From contig CAJUBU010000003.1 of NCBI GenBank assembly GCA_910585095.1, positions 1 through 36,189 on the forward strand: a stretch of 36,189 bases of DNA. The letters are read 5' to 3'. This DNA is from an uncultured Lachnospira sp. (GTDB taxonomy: Bacteria; Bacillota; Clostridia; Lachnospirales; Lachnospiraceae). The stretch's first letter is position 1; every line of letters starts with the position of its first letter. The notes beneath the pieces were generated by a model. It had not been told where the DNA came from and did not search any database. It worked only from the letters and a program-made list of their open reading frames with translations. Below are positions 8,289-15,297 of this stretch, piece by piece. The translations under genes and the position numbers were made by a program.

Positions 8289-8993
8289 ATGGCACTTAAA
8301 CAACGTATTTTAATAGTAGATGATGATGAAAATATTGCAGAATTAATATCTCTTTACCTTACAAAGGAATGTTTTGAGACAAAAATTGTATGGGACGGTG
8401 AAAATGCTCTGAAAAAATTGGATTTATTTAAACCCAATCTTATATTGTTAGATTTGATGCTTCCAGGCATTGATGGATATCAAGTTTGCAGAGAAGTGCG
8501 AAAACATAATAATACGCCAATTATTATGTTATCAGCAAAAGGTGAAACGTTTGATAAAGTGTTGGGGCTGGAATTGGGAGCAGATGATTATATTATCAAA
8601 CCTTTTGAGACAAAAGAACTTATCGCGCGAATAAAGGCTGTGTTAAGACGCTACAACATCCCTCAAGCAGAATCAAATTTAGAGGAGCCTTTACAATATG
8701 TTGAATATCCAGACCTGATTATTAATTTATCCAATTATTCCGTAACGTACATGGGCAAAACGGTTGATATGCCTCCTAAAGAACTAGAATTACTCTATTT
8801 TCTTGCAAATTCTCCAAATCAGGTATTTACAAGAGAACAACTTTTAGATAACATATGGGGATATGAATATGTTGGTGATACCCGAACCGTAGATGTCCAT
8901 ATAAAACGTATACGAGAAAAAATAAAAGACCATTCTAAGTGGAAAATTGATACAGTCTGGGGTATTGGATATAAATTTATAACCAAAGGATAA
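8289..8993 (+). CDS. OmpR/PhoB-family response regulator
   Basis: Predicted 234 aa. Receiver domain (1-120) has the acidic pocket DDD (11-13), phospho-acceptor Asp55 in LILLDLMLPG and the conserved Lys in YIIKPF; a winged-helix DNA-binding domain follows (about 135-232, ending in the family motif TVWGIGYKF). AAAGGA lies about 14 nt before the ATG, a rather long spacing. It begins 62 nt after mutS2 and is followed after 22 nt by its kinase partner, so the pair is surely co-transcribed and possibly with mutS2. The signal and target genes cannot be read from sequence. Confidence 0.92.
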   Translation: MALKQRILIVDDDENIAELISLYLTKECFETKIVWDGENALKKLDLFKPNLILLDLMLPGIDGYQVCREVRKHNNTPIIMLSAKGETFDKVLGLELGADDYIIKPFETKELIARIKAVLRRYNIPQAESNLEEPLQYVEYPDLIINLSNYSVTYMGKTVDMPPKELELLYFLANSPNQVFTREQLLDNIWGYEYVGDTRTVDVHIKRIREKIKDHSKWKIDTVWGIGYKFITKG

Positions 8994-9015
8994 TGTAGAA
9001 AGGCATCTTATTACT

Positions 9016-10479
9016 ATGAAATTTAATCTTATGATTAAGTATATATGTATATATTTTTTTATTGCAATTTTAAGCTTTGCCTGTGTTTCACAAATTATAT
9101 ATCGCATTGAATATAAACGTGTATATGATAGTTTAGCAGATGATATGTATCGTCAAGCAGTCTCTATCGCCACTGAATATGCGCCCAATTATTTTAGCAA
9201 TGAAAAACTACGTTTAATTGAACTGGAGCTAAAAACCATCTCTAAATTGTCAGGCTCCCGCATTATGTTTATCAATACATTTGGTGAAGTCACACTTGAT
9301 TCAAAATATACCAGCACAAATGAAGAAATTAATGAAAATGGCATTTTATATACTATTAATGATTTTAATCTGGATTCTTTAGGGAATGAACACTGTATAA
9401 AAGGTGATTTTTATGGTAAATTCAACGAGATTTATCTTTCTGCATTTGCGCCTATTACAAACGCCTTTGTAATGAAAGGATATGTTGTTGTACATCTTCC
9501 AGAGTCCATTATTGCAGAACGTGTAAATACGACATTTAATACTAATTATATGACATGGCTTACAATTATTTTGCTCAATTTATCCTTTATTATCATTTAT
9601 ATTATTAATGTACATAAACCTGCAAAAAATATTCTTGCTGCTATTACAGAATATGGAAAAGGAAATCTTGCGTACCGTACAGGAATAAAGCACAAAGACG
9701 AATTAGGGCAGATTGCTGCCTCTCTCGATTATATGGCTTCTAAACTTGCGGAGATGGACCAGTTTCAACAACGCTTCCTCTCCAATATATCTCATGACTT
9801 TCGCTCTCCGCTCACGTCAATTAAAGGGTACCTTGAAGCGATATCCGATGGAACCATACCGCCTGAGATGCAAAGCAAATATATTGATATTGTACTTTTT
9901 GAGACAGACCGATTAACAAAGCTTACAAGCAATATTCTAACGTTAAATGAACTTGACCCAAAAACTGTATGTCTTGAATCAAACACATTTGATATCAATG
10001 CACTTGTCAAACATACCATTGAAACCTTTGAAGGAAACTGTAAGAAGCGTAAAATACATTTTCAATTGACATATGCAAATGAAAAACAGCTTGTACATGG
10101 TGATAAATTAAAGATTGGACAAGTCATATACAATCTTATTGACAATGCTATTAAATTTAGTAACGACAACTCTGATATTTATATTACAATCACTGAAAAA
10201 GGCGAAAAGGTACATATTTCTATTCGTGATGTCGGCTGTGGCATACCAAAAGAAAAATTATCTAAAATATGGGACCGCTTTTACAAATCTGATTCTTCAA
10301 GAGGACGTGACAAGAAAGGTTCTGGATTAGGTCTTTCTATTGTAAAAGAAATCCTCCAGGCACATAACGAAAATATTGACGTTATAAGCACTGAAGGCGT
10401 GGGTACAGAATTTATATTCACTTTGCCCATTGTTAAGATTTCCATTTTAAATAGTGAAGCTGACCGCACAAATTCATAG
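9016..10479 (+). CDS. Sensor histidine kinase (HAMP, HisKA, HATPase_c)
   Basis: Predicted 487 aa. Two membrane helices (about 7-29 and 178-198) flank an extracellular sensor of about 150 residues; then HAMP (about 200-250), HisKA with phospho-acceptor His260 in SNISHDFRSPLTS, and the ATPase with N box NLIDNAIKFS, G1 DVGCGIPKE and G2 GSGLGLSIVKEI. All catalytic boxes are intact. It should phosphorylate the regulator encoded just upstream. The sensor domain gives no ligand clue. Its last 47 bp overlap the convergent trmL gene, so the two mRNAs would be antisense at their ends. Confidence 0.93.
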   Translation: MKFNLMIKYICIYFFIAILSFACVSQIIYRIEYKRVYDSLADDMYRQAVSIATEYAPNYFSNEKLRLIELELKTISKLSGSRIMFINTFGEVTLDSKYTSTNEEINENGILYTINDFNLDSLGNEHCIKGDFYGKFNEIYLSAFAPITNAFVMKGYVVVHLPESIIAERVNTTFNTNYMTWLTIILLNLSFIIIYIINVHKPAKNILAAITEYGKGNLAYRTGIKHKDELGQIAASLDYMASKLAEMDQFQQRFLSNISHDFRSPLTSIKGYLEAISDGTIPPEMQSKYIDIVLFETDRLTKLTSNILTLNELDPKTVCLESNTFDINALVKHTIETFEGNCKKRKIHFQLTYANEKQLVHGDKLKIGQVIYNLIDNAIKFSNDNSDIYITITEKGEKVHISIRDVGCGIPKEKLSKIWDRFYKSDSSRGRDKKGSGLGLSIVKEILQAHNENIDVISTEGVGTEFIFTLPIVKISILNSEADRTNS

Positions 10480-10930
10480 ATTCAAACTGATGTTGTCTTA
10501 ACGCTTCATACAAAACAATCGCTACGGAGTTGGAAAGATTAAGCGACCTTATCTGCCCAATCATTGGTATACGTATGCAGGTATCTTCATTATCTACTAA
10601 TATGGATTCTGGAATACCTGCACTTTCTTTGCCAAACATAATATAAGAATTGGACTCAAACTCGACCTCTGTATAAACTTTATGAGCCTTTGTTGTTGCC
10701 ATATATATTTTGGCATCTGGATTTTTTGTTAAAAAATCTTGATAATCATCATAAATTGTCACATCCAACTGTTCCCAATAATCAAGCCCCGCTCTTTTAA
10801 TCATCTTTTCATTTAAACAAAACCCCAATGGCCGAATCAAATGCAGTTTCGTGCCTGTCGCAACACAAGTTCGTCCAATATTTCCTGTATTTGCAGGCAT
10901 TTCTGGCTCTAATAAAACAATATTTAACAT
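10433..10930 (-). CDS. trmL: tRNA (cytidine(34)-2'-O)-methyltransferase TrmL
   Basis: Predicted 165 aa. A minimal SPOUT methyltransferase that 2'-O-methylates the wobble nucleotide of tRNA-Leu isoacceptors. Family signatures: N-terminal EPEMPANTGNIGRTC, the central FGKESAGIP, and the trefoil-knot SAM loop IPMIGQIRSLNLSNSVAIVLYE. The last 15 or so residues exceed the usual end and are encoded in the overlap with the kinase gene. Its ATG directly abuts the cheX stop codon (no gap), so it is translated as the last gene of a five-gene operon. Confidence 0.92.
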   Translation of the reverse strand: MLNIVLLEPEMPANTGNIGRTCVATGTKLHLIRPLGFCLNEKMIKRAGLDYWEQLDVTIYDDYQDFLTKNPDAKIYMATTKAHKVYTEVEFESNSYIMFGKESAGIPESILVDNEDTCIRIPMIGQIRSLNLSNSVAIVLYEALRQHQFESMNLCGQLHYLKWKS

Positions 10931-11401
10931 TTACTTTGCATCCTTTACTGCTACGTCAATTTCTATTGTAATATCACCGCCGCTTAACGGAATACATATA
11001 TTTTGGGTATGTGCATGTGAAACGGTCATATTTCCCCTGCAAACAGCAGGAGGTGTAATGTCAATGCCAATTCCTTTGGTTGAGAGTATTGTTGCAGCGT
11101 TGCCCATAATCATATTGCCAAGTTCGCTAATGGCGCTTAAAGACATAGTGTCAAGCTCTGTTACGTTAAATCCTGTCATCATTTTAGATGCAATTTCTAA
11201 TGATTTTTCATAACTTAGAGCAAGCATAACTTGACCGCGCATTTCACCAGTGACACCTATCATAATAACAACAGAGTCGCTTGAAAATTCTGCCTGTTTG
11301 ATATAAGGTTTCCCCACAGCTATATCAACTTGACAAATATCTTTTATAATACTAGCCGCTGCCACTAAAAATGGATTAATATATTCTACATTAATTGACA
11401 T
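10931..11401 (-). CDS. cheX: CheX-type CheY-P phosphatase
   Basis: Predicted 156 aa. CheC/CheX family; it removes phosphate from CheY-P and so resets flagellar chemotaxis signalling. The active-site helix is SAISELGNMIMGNAATIL, with Glu93 and Asn96 forming the E-x2-N motif. A single such helix fits CheX rather than two-site CheC. It sits in a metabolic/RNA-modification operon rather than with other che genes: 11 nt after the aminotransferase and touching trmL. Its presence suggests a motile organism, or a phosphatase for another receiver protein. Confidence 0.88.
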   Translation of the reverse strand: MSINVEYINPFLVAAASIIKDICQVDIAVGKPYIKQAEFSSDSVVIMIGVTGEMRGQVMLALSYEKSLEIASKMMTGFNVTELDTMSLSAISELGNMIMGNAATILSTKGIGIDITPPAVCRGNMTVSHAHTQNICIPLSGGDITIEIDVAVKDAK

Positions 11402-11412
11402 TTATTTCCCCC

Positions 11413-12570
11413 TTAAATACTCTCAATAAATTTTTTAATTCTGTCCAGTCCTACTTTAAGATTTTCAATAGAATATGCGTATGATACTCGAACAAATCCT
11501 TCTCCGCACGCACCAAATGCAGTACCCGGAATTACTGCAAGTTTCTGTTCTTGCAGCAAGCGATTTGCAAATTCCTCTGAAGACATACCAAATTTTTTAA
11601 TAGATGGAAATATGTAAAATGCTCCATATGGTTCAAAACATTCAATTCCCATCTCTTTTAATGCGTGAATCAAAAAACGCCTTCTCTGATTATAAGCCTC
11701 CACCATTTTATCGACATCATCATCACAGTGTTTCAATGCCTCAATTGCCGCAAACTGGCTATTTGTAGGCGCACACATAATAGCAAACTGATGTAATTTT
11801 AATATTTGCTCTATAATATTTTTTGGTCCGCAGGCATATCCAAGCCGCCAGCCTGTCATAGCAAAGGATTTAGAAAAGCCATTAATCATGATGGTTCGTT
11901 CTTTCATACCTGGCAAAGAAGCGATTGAGCAGTGTTTATTGTCATAGGTCAATTCTGAGTAAATCTCATCGGAAATAACATATAAATCATGTTCTATTAT
12001 AATTGGCACTAATTCTTCCAATTCCTCTTTTGTCATAATAGCGCCTGTTGGATTGCTTGGATAAGCTAGTATCAATATCTTTGTCTTGTCTGTAATACTT
12101 GCAATCAATTCTTCTTTTGTCAATTTAAATTCATTTTCTGCCTTAAGATTGATATATACAGGCGTGGCATCCGCCATAATTGCACATGGTGCATAAGACA
12201 CAAAACAAGGCTGTGGAATTAAAACCTCATCACCTGGATTTATCATGCTTCGCAGTGCCAAATCAATTCCTTCACTGCCGCCAACAGTAACAACAATCTC
12301 TTTATCAGGGTCATAATCCAAATTGTATTTTCGATTTAAATATAGACTAATCTCTTGTCTTAACTCTTTTAAACCAGCATTTGCTGTATAGTATGTTTTT
12401 CCTTGTTCTAACGCATATATGCCTTCTTCCCTAACAACATAAGGCGTATCAAAATCGGGTTCGCCTACGCCAAGCGATATGGCTCCTGGCATTTCACTGA
12501 CCACATCAAAAAACTTTCTAATTCCTGATGGTTCAATATCCACTATTTTTTTAGACAATACATTTCTCAT
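11413..12570 (-). CDS. PLP-dependent aminotransferase, class I/II (PatA/AspC-like)
   Basis: Predicted 385 aa. Fold type I aminotransferase, likely acting on aspartate, aromatic amino acids or N-acetyl-diaminopimelate-type substrates. PLP residues are visible: Asn173 in PSNPTG, Asp201 and Tyr204 in ISDEIYSEL, the Schiff-base Lys234 in GFSKSFAMTGWRLGY, and an Arg near the C-terminus (EGFVRVSYA) that binds the substrate carboxylate. Substrate cannot be fixed from sequence. The start codon overlaps the Lrp-type regulator's stop by 4 nt (ATGA), showing translational coupling and suggesting that the regulator controls this gene's pathway. Confidence 0.9.
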   Translation of the reverse strand: MRNVLSKKIVDIEPSGIRKFFDVVSEMPGAISLGVGEPDFDTPYVVREEGIYALEQGKTYYTANAGLKELRQEISLYLNRKYNLDYDPDKEIVVTVGGSEGIDLALRSMINPGDEVLIPQPCFVSYAPCAIMADATPVYINLKAENEFKLTKEELIASITDKTKILILAYPSNPTGAIMTKEELEELVPIIIEHDLYVISDEIYSELTYDNKHCSIASLPGMKERTIMINGFSKSFAMTGWRLGYACGPKNIIEQILKLHQFAIMCAPTNSQFAAIEALKHCDDDVDKMVEAYNQRRRFLIHALKEMGIECFEPYGAFYIFPSIKKFGMSSEEFANRLLQEQKLAVIPGTAFGACGEGFVRVSYAYSIENLKVGLDRIKKFIESI

Positions 12571-13052
12571 GGTGTTATTAATATCCTTTCGTCCTTATGT
12601 GTAGAGCCTAAAACGGTTCCATAATCCTTATATTTTTTAAGAACAAAATGCGTTGATGTACTAAGAACAGTCTCTAATGGTGAGAGTTTATCAGCAACAA
12701 ACTGTGCTACTGCCTTCATGGTCTTATCCTCTACAATCACAGTAAAATCAAAACCTCCAGACATCAGATATACTGATGTAACCTCATTATATTGATACAG
12801 TCGCTCTGCAATTTTATCAAATCCTAAACCTCTTTGCGGCGTAACTTTTACCTCTATCAGCGCAATCACTTTTTCATCGCCTGTCTTTGACCAATCTATG
12901 ATTGTATTGTAGCCACAAATAATATTTTCTTTTTCCATAGCAGCAATTTCATTTGCTACTTCTACTTCACTAACACCAAGCATAACTGCTACATCTTTAA
13001 TATCAATTCTGCTGTTTTTCTCAAGTAAACTTAATATTTTTTCTCTCATCAT
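12567..13052 (-). CDS. Lrp/AsnC-family transcriptional regulator
   Basis: Predicted 161 aa. N-terminal winged helix-turn-helix (about 5-55), then a RAM ligand-binding domain (about 65-145, with ALIEVKVTPQRG and VYLMSGGFDFTVIVE). ATG at 13050-13052 is chosen because AAGGA lies about 8 nt upstream; an earlier ATG (13074-13076) would put the ribosome binding site inside the gene, and the next Met codon is equally possible. It overlaps the upstream gene by about 32 nt and the downstream aminotransferase by 4 nt. Such regulators usually sense amino acids, so the aminotransferase product or substrate is a plausible effector. Confidence 0.88.
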   Translation of the reverse strand: MMREKILSLLEKNSRIDIKDVAVMLGVSEVEVANEIAAMEKENIICGYNTIIDWSKTGDEKVIALIEVKVTPQRGLGFDKIAERLYQYNEVTSVYLMSGGFDFTVIVEDKTMKAVAQFVADKLSPLETVLSTSTHFVLKKYKDYGTVLGSTHKDERILITP

Positions 13053-14028
13053 CAACATTTCCTTTCCAATCAGCATACAAACTATCTTGTTTTGGCAAAT
13101 CTAAATAGCGAACTTCATCCAGATTGTGAATAATCTTATCATTTCCAAATATTGTTTTGCCAATCACGCTTGCCTCAATTCCTACATTTGTCAATATGTC
13201 TACTATACCATATCCATCTGCAAATGTCATTAATAAACACCCCGAAGACTGCAATTGATATGGATTGATATCATACATTTCACAAATTTCAATAATTTCC
13301 TGTTTCACTGGAATCTTTCTAAGGTATATATCAATACCAACACCCGACGCTTCCGCCATATCCCATAACGCTGCAAAAATGCCGCCTTGTGATACATCAT
13401 GCATACAATGTACACCTGCTTTTTTAGCAATTTTAGCCTCAGGCAAAACAGACATATCTTCTTTATTTCCCATCGCTTTATCAATAAAATCAGTGCTGTA
13501 TCTTGACAAAATCTGCTCTTTGTTCTGTTTAATAATATTTCGTATGCCTCCGATGCCTATCCATTTTGTAAGAACGATATCTTCATGAACAAGAGCCTTA
13601 TTACTTTGTATCATTTCCTTGTCATCTTCTATAATTCCAATACCTGTCACGGAAATAATGGGTTTTAAAACTGCATCACTGACTTGTGTATGTCCTCCTG
13701 CTATGGCAAGTCCAAGACTATGACAATCCTTTGAGAGTTCTTGCATTATCTCTCGCAATCGTATTTCCCGAAAATTTTGGGGAAGAACAATACTGCACTG
13801 TATACAAATCGGTCTGCCACCTCTTGCACATATATTATTTACAACGGTATATACTGGCTCTATCCCACAATCAGTTGCCATTAACACTGAACATTGTTCA
13901 TTTACATGAATCTTGTTTGCATTTAATCCAACTTTATTTTTTTCTGGAACATAAGAATTGTACAAACCACTAATCGTTTTTAAAACGGTTCTTTTTAAAA
14001 TTGTATTTGATATTTTCCCTACTTTCAT
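13021..14028 (-). CDS. PurM/HypE/SelD-superfamily (AIR synthase-related) protein
   Basis: Predicted 335 aa. The two-domain AIR-synthase fold is suggested by the central GGHTQVSDAV, KPIISVTGIG, DIVLTKWIGIGG and the C-terminal half HCMHDVSQGGIFAALWDMAEASGVG. The superfamily makes or consumes acyl phosphates with ATP (PurM, HypE, ThiL, SelD). The N-terminal Asp-rich ATP/metal motif usually seen as GxGDDAA is not recognisable; the region reads VGLNANKIHVNEQ. Function is therefore unknown and activity uncertain. It heads the operon with an Lrp regulator, an aminotransferase, cheX and trmL, which hints at amino-acid related metabolism. Confidence 0.72.
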   Translation of the reverse strand: MKVGKISNTILKRTVLKTISGLYNSYVPEKNKVGLNANKIHVNEQCSVLMATDCGIEPVYTVVNNICARGGRPICIQCSIVLPQNFREIRLREIMQELSKDCHSLGLAIAGGHTQVSDAVLKPIISVTGIGIIEDDKEMIQSNKALVHEDIVLTKWIGIGGIRNIIKQNKEQILSRYSTDFIDKAMGNKEDMSVLPEAKIAKKAGVHCMHDVSQGGIFAALWDMAEASGVGIDIYLRKIPVKQEIIEICEMYDINPYQLQSSGCLLMTFADGYGIVDILTNVGIEASVIGKTIFGNDKIIHNLDEVRYLDLPKQDSLYADWKGNVDDERKNIKFT

Positions 14029-14130
14029 ATTTTTCCTTATTTTTATTCTACTTTATTGTACAAAAAACAAAATTTTAATTTTCAATTTTTTCTACTCTTG
14101 TTCTTTTTCTCTAAATAGTTTATTATTAAC

Positions 14131-14247
14131 TTAATTAAAAGATAATATTGCTGAAGCGATTACTGGAAGTACCATTGCCGCTATAAGGAGAATAATTAAC
14201 ACAGAGGACATTATCTTTTTATTTTTTTTATTATTAAAATCAATCAT
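14131..14247 (-). CDS. Small single-pass membrane peptide (38 aa)
   Basis: A short frame starts with ATG at 14245-14247 after AAAGGG (14253-14258) and ends TAA at 14131-14133. A basic Asn/Lys-rich head (NNKKNKK) is followed by a hydrophobic helix of about 21 residues (SSVLIILLIAAMVLPVIASA). Size and layout resemble the small membrane proteins common in Firmicutes, such as Prli42, but the sequence match is not convincing. It is divergent from the gene at 14281 with only 33 nt between the starts, so promoters must overlap coding DNA. It lies upstream of the PurM-like operon and could be co-transcribed with it. Confidence 0.5.
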   Translation of the reverse strand: MIDFNNKKNKKIMSSVLIILLIAAMVLPVIASAILSFN

Positions 14248-14280
14248 AATAACCCTTTCTATATGGAGGTGATTTCATTT

Positions 14281-14937
14281 ATGCAACTAATACTGCCTTA
14301 TTTTATACTATTCATCGTTGTGTTGCAAATACTTTTAAAGAAAAATTCCAAAAAAAATGATGAAAAAATAAATCAATTTTGGGAACGCGAACGAAAAGCC
14401 AATGAAGTACGCAAAAAAGATATTTCTAATTTGAATTATATTGTGATACCAAATGACTTATTGCCTGATAGAAATCTTTCTGATAATACTTTAGAAAATA
14501 GTAGCGATTCTTTTACTACTGCTATCTTTACGATTCCAGAAATTAAAGAAGCTTATTATTTATTTGCAAGTTTTTATGATAAAAAAATGTTTAACTTAAA
14601 CAATTGCAGCAATACTGATATCAAAATGGAATATGGCGCCGCCAATCTCACCATTATGTCCGAATATGATGATAATTTTATTGCTATGTGCAAAGCTGCT
14701 GTAAAACTTGCCAATGCTTTTGATAAAAATGGAATGATAGAAAAAGCGGTTCCTTATCTGGAATTTATCGTAAAATCAGGAACCGATATAAGTTCTGCTT
14801 ACTTAATGCTTGCAAATTATTATATCAAAATAAATGATACAAAAGGGATTGATAACTTAAAATTATATGCTAGTTCGCTTAATTCACTCACCAAAGATAT
14901 TATTTTAAAAAAGTTGGAACAGACTGTATCAACCTAA
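14281..14937 (+). CDS. Membrane-anchored protein of unknown function, TPR-like C-terminus
   Basis: Predicted 218 aa. The ATG at 14281 follows GGAGGTGAT by 7 nt; the ATG at 14263 lies in front of that site and is rejected. An N-terminal hydrophobic helix (about 2-19) is followed by a charged, Lys/Asn-rich stretch, then a helical region (about 85-215). Segments such as AVKLANAFDKNGMIEKAVPYLEFIVKSG and SSAYLMLANYYIKIND look like tetratricopeptide-type helix pairs, which mediate protein contacts. No enzyme motif is seen. The gene is not clearly linked to an operon: its neighbours are a divergent membrane peptide and a convergent structured stretch. Confidence 0.7.
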   Translation: MQLILPYFILFIVVLQILLKKNSKKNDEKINQFWERERKANEVRKKDISNLNYIVIPNDLLPDRNLSDNTLENSSDSFTTAIFTIPEIKEAYYLFASFYDKKMFNLNNCSNTDIKMEYGAANLTIMSEYDDNFIAMCKAAVKLANAFDKNGMIEKAVPYLEFIVKSGTDISSAYLMLANYYIKINDTKGIDNLKLYASSLNSLTKDIILKKLEQTVST

Positions 14938-15012
14938 TATATAAATGACCCTATATGCCATTTGCACAAACAAAACTGCATACTGACTTTGCATAATCAA
15001 AAGAGTTTTCAT
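14929..15012 (-). CDS. Possible 27-aa peptide with strong ribosome binding site
   Basis: ATG at 15010-15012 follows GGAGGA (15018-15023) at 5 nt. The product begins MKTLLIMQSQYAVLFVQ and is mostly hydrophobic. The leader (15013-15177) is rich in hairpins. It overlaps the end of the convergent gene at 14281-14937 by 9 nt. Reading the leader itself as coding would give an 82-aa frame, but the perfect hairpins there argue for RNA structure. It may be part of a dispersed element rather than a gene. Confidence 0.3.
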   Translation of the reverse strand: MKTLLIMQSQYAVLFVQMAYRVIYILG

Positions 15013-15177
15013 AAAAATCCTCCATTCCAAAGCGTAGCGTAGGAATTGCGCAATAGGGAAAACTGCTAAAGCAGCCGCGAAGGCTATTTCTATTGTCGCA
15101 TCAAGCCCTATTTGTGGCGCTTTGGCACAAATAGGTAACAAACTTGTTTGTTTGTGAAATAATAAGCGCATCAGCAT
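15013..15177 (-). other. Hairpin-rich stretch, possible structured RNA leader
   Basis: On the minus strand there is a perfect 10-bp hairpin (CCTATTTGTG/CACAAATAGG, arms 15107-15116 and 15126-15135), a CTGC/GCAG hairpin near 15063-15074, and the palindrome ATTGCGCAAT around 15048-15057. The word CGCAATTCCTACGCTACGC resembles the R2 repeat core. The stretch precedes a strong ribosome binding site for the 27-aa peptide. It matches no riboswitch class that I can recall. Confidence 0.4.
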
Positions 15178-15193
15178 TATTTTTCACACTAAT

Positions 15194-15255
15194 ATGCTCC
15201 CTTCTAAGTAAATAAGTGAAATACTAAAAATCACTTAATACTTAAAAGGGAGCAT
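15194..15255. terminator. Long hairpin downstream of pectate lyase
   Basis: Arms starting ATGCTCCCTT and ending AAGGGAGCAT pair over about 25 bp with one mismatch and a bulge, with an 11-nt loop. It begins 42 nt past the pectate lyase stop. No T-tract follows on the minus strand; a short T-run follows on the plus strand (15256-15260). It could be a terminator, an mRNA-stabilising 3' structure or a small palindromic element. Confidence 0.5.
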
Positions 15256-15297
15256 CTTTTATGCCTAAAATACAAGTATTTTTATTGATTGTTAAAT

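Noticed and set aside
14929..15177. An 82-codon minus-strand protein
   Set aside because: Its first two thirds lie over perfect hairpins and no site precedes the upstream start, while GGAGGA sits before an internal ATG; only the last 27 codons are kept as a possible gene.
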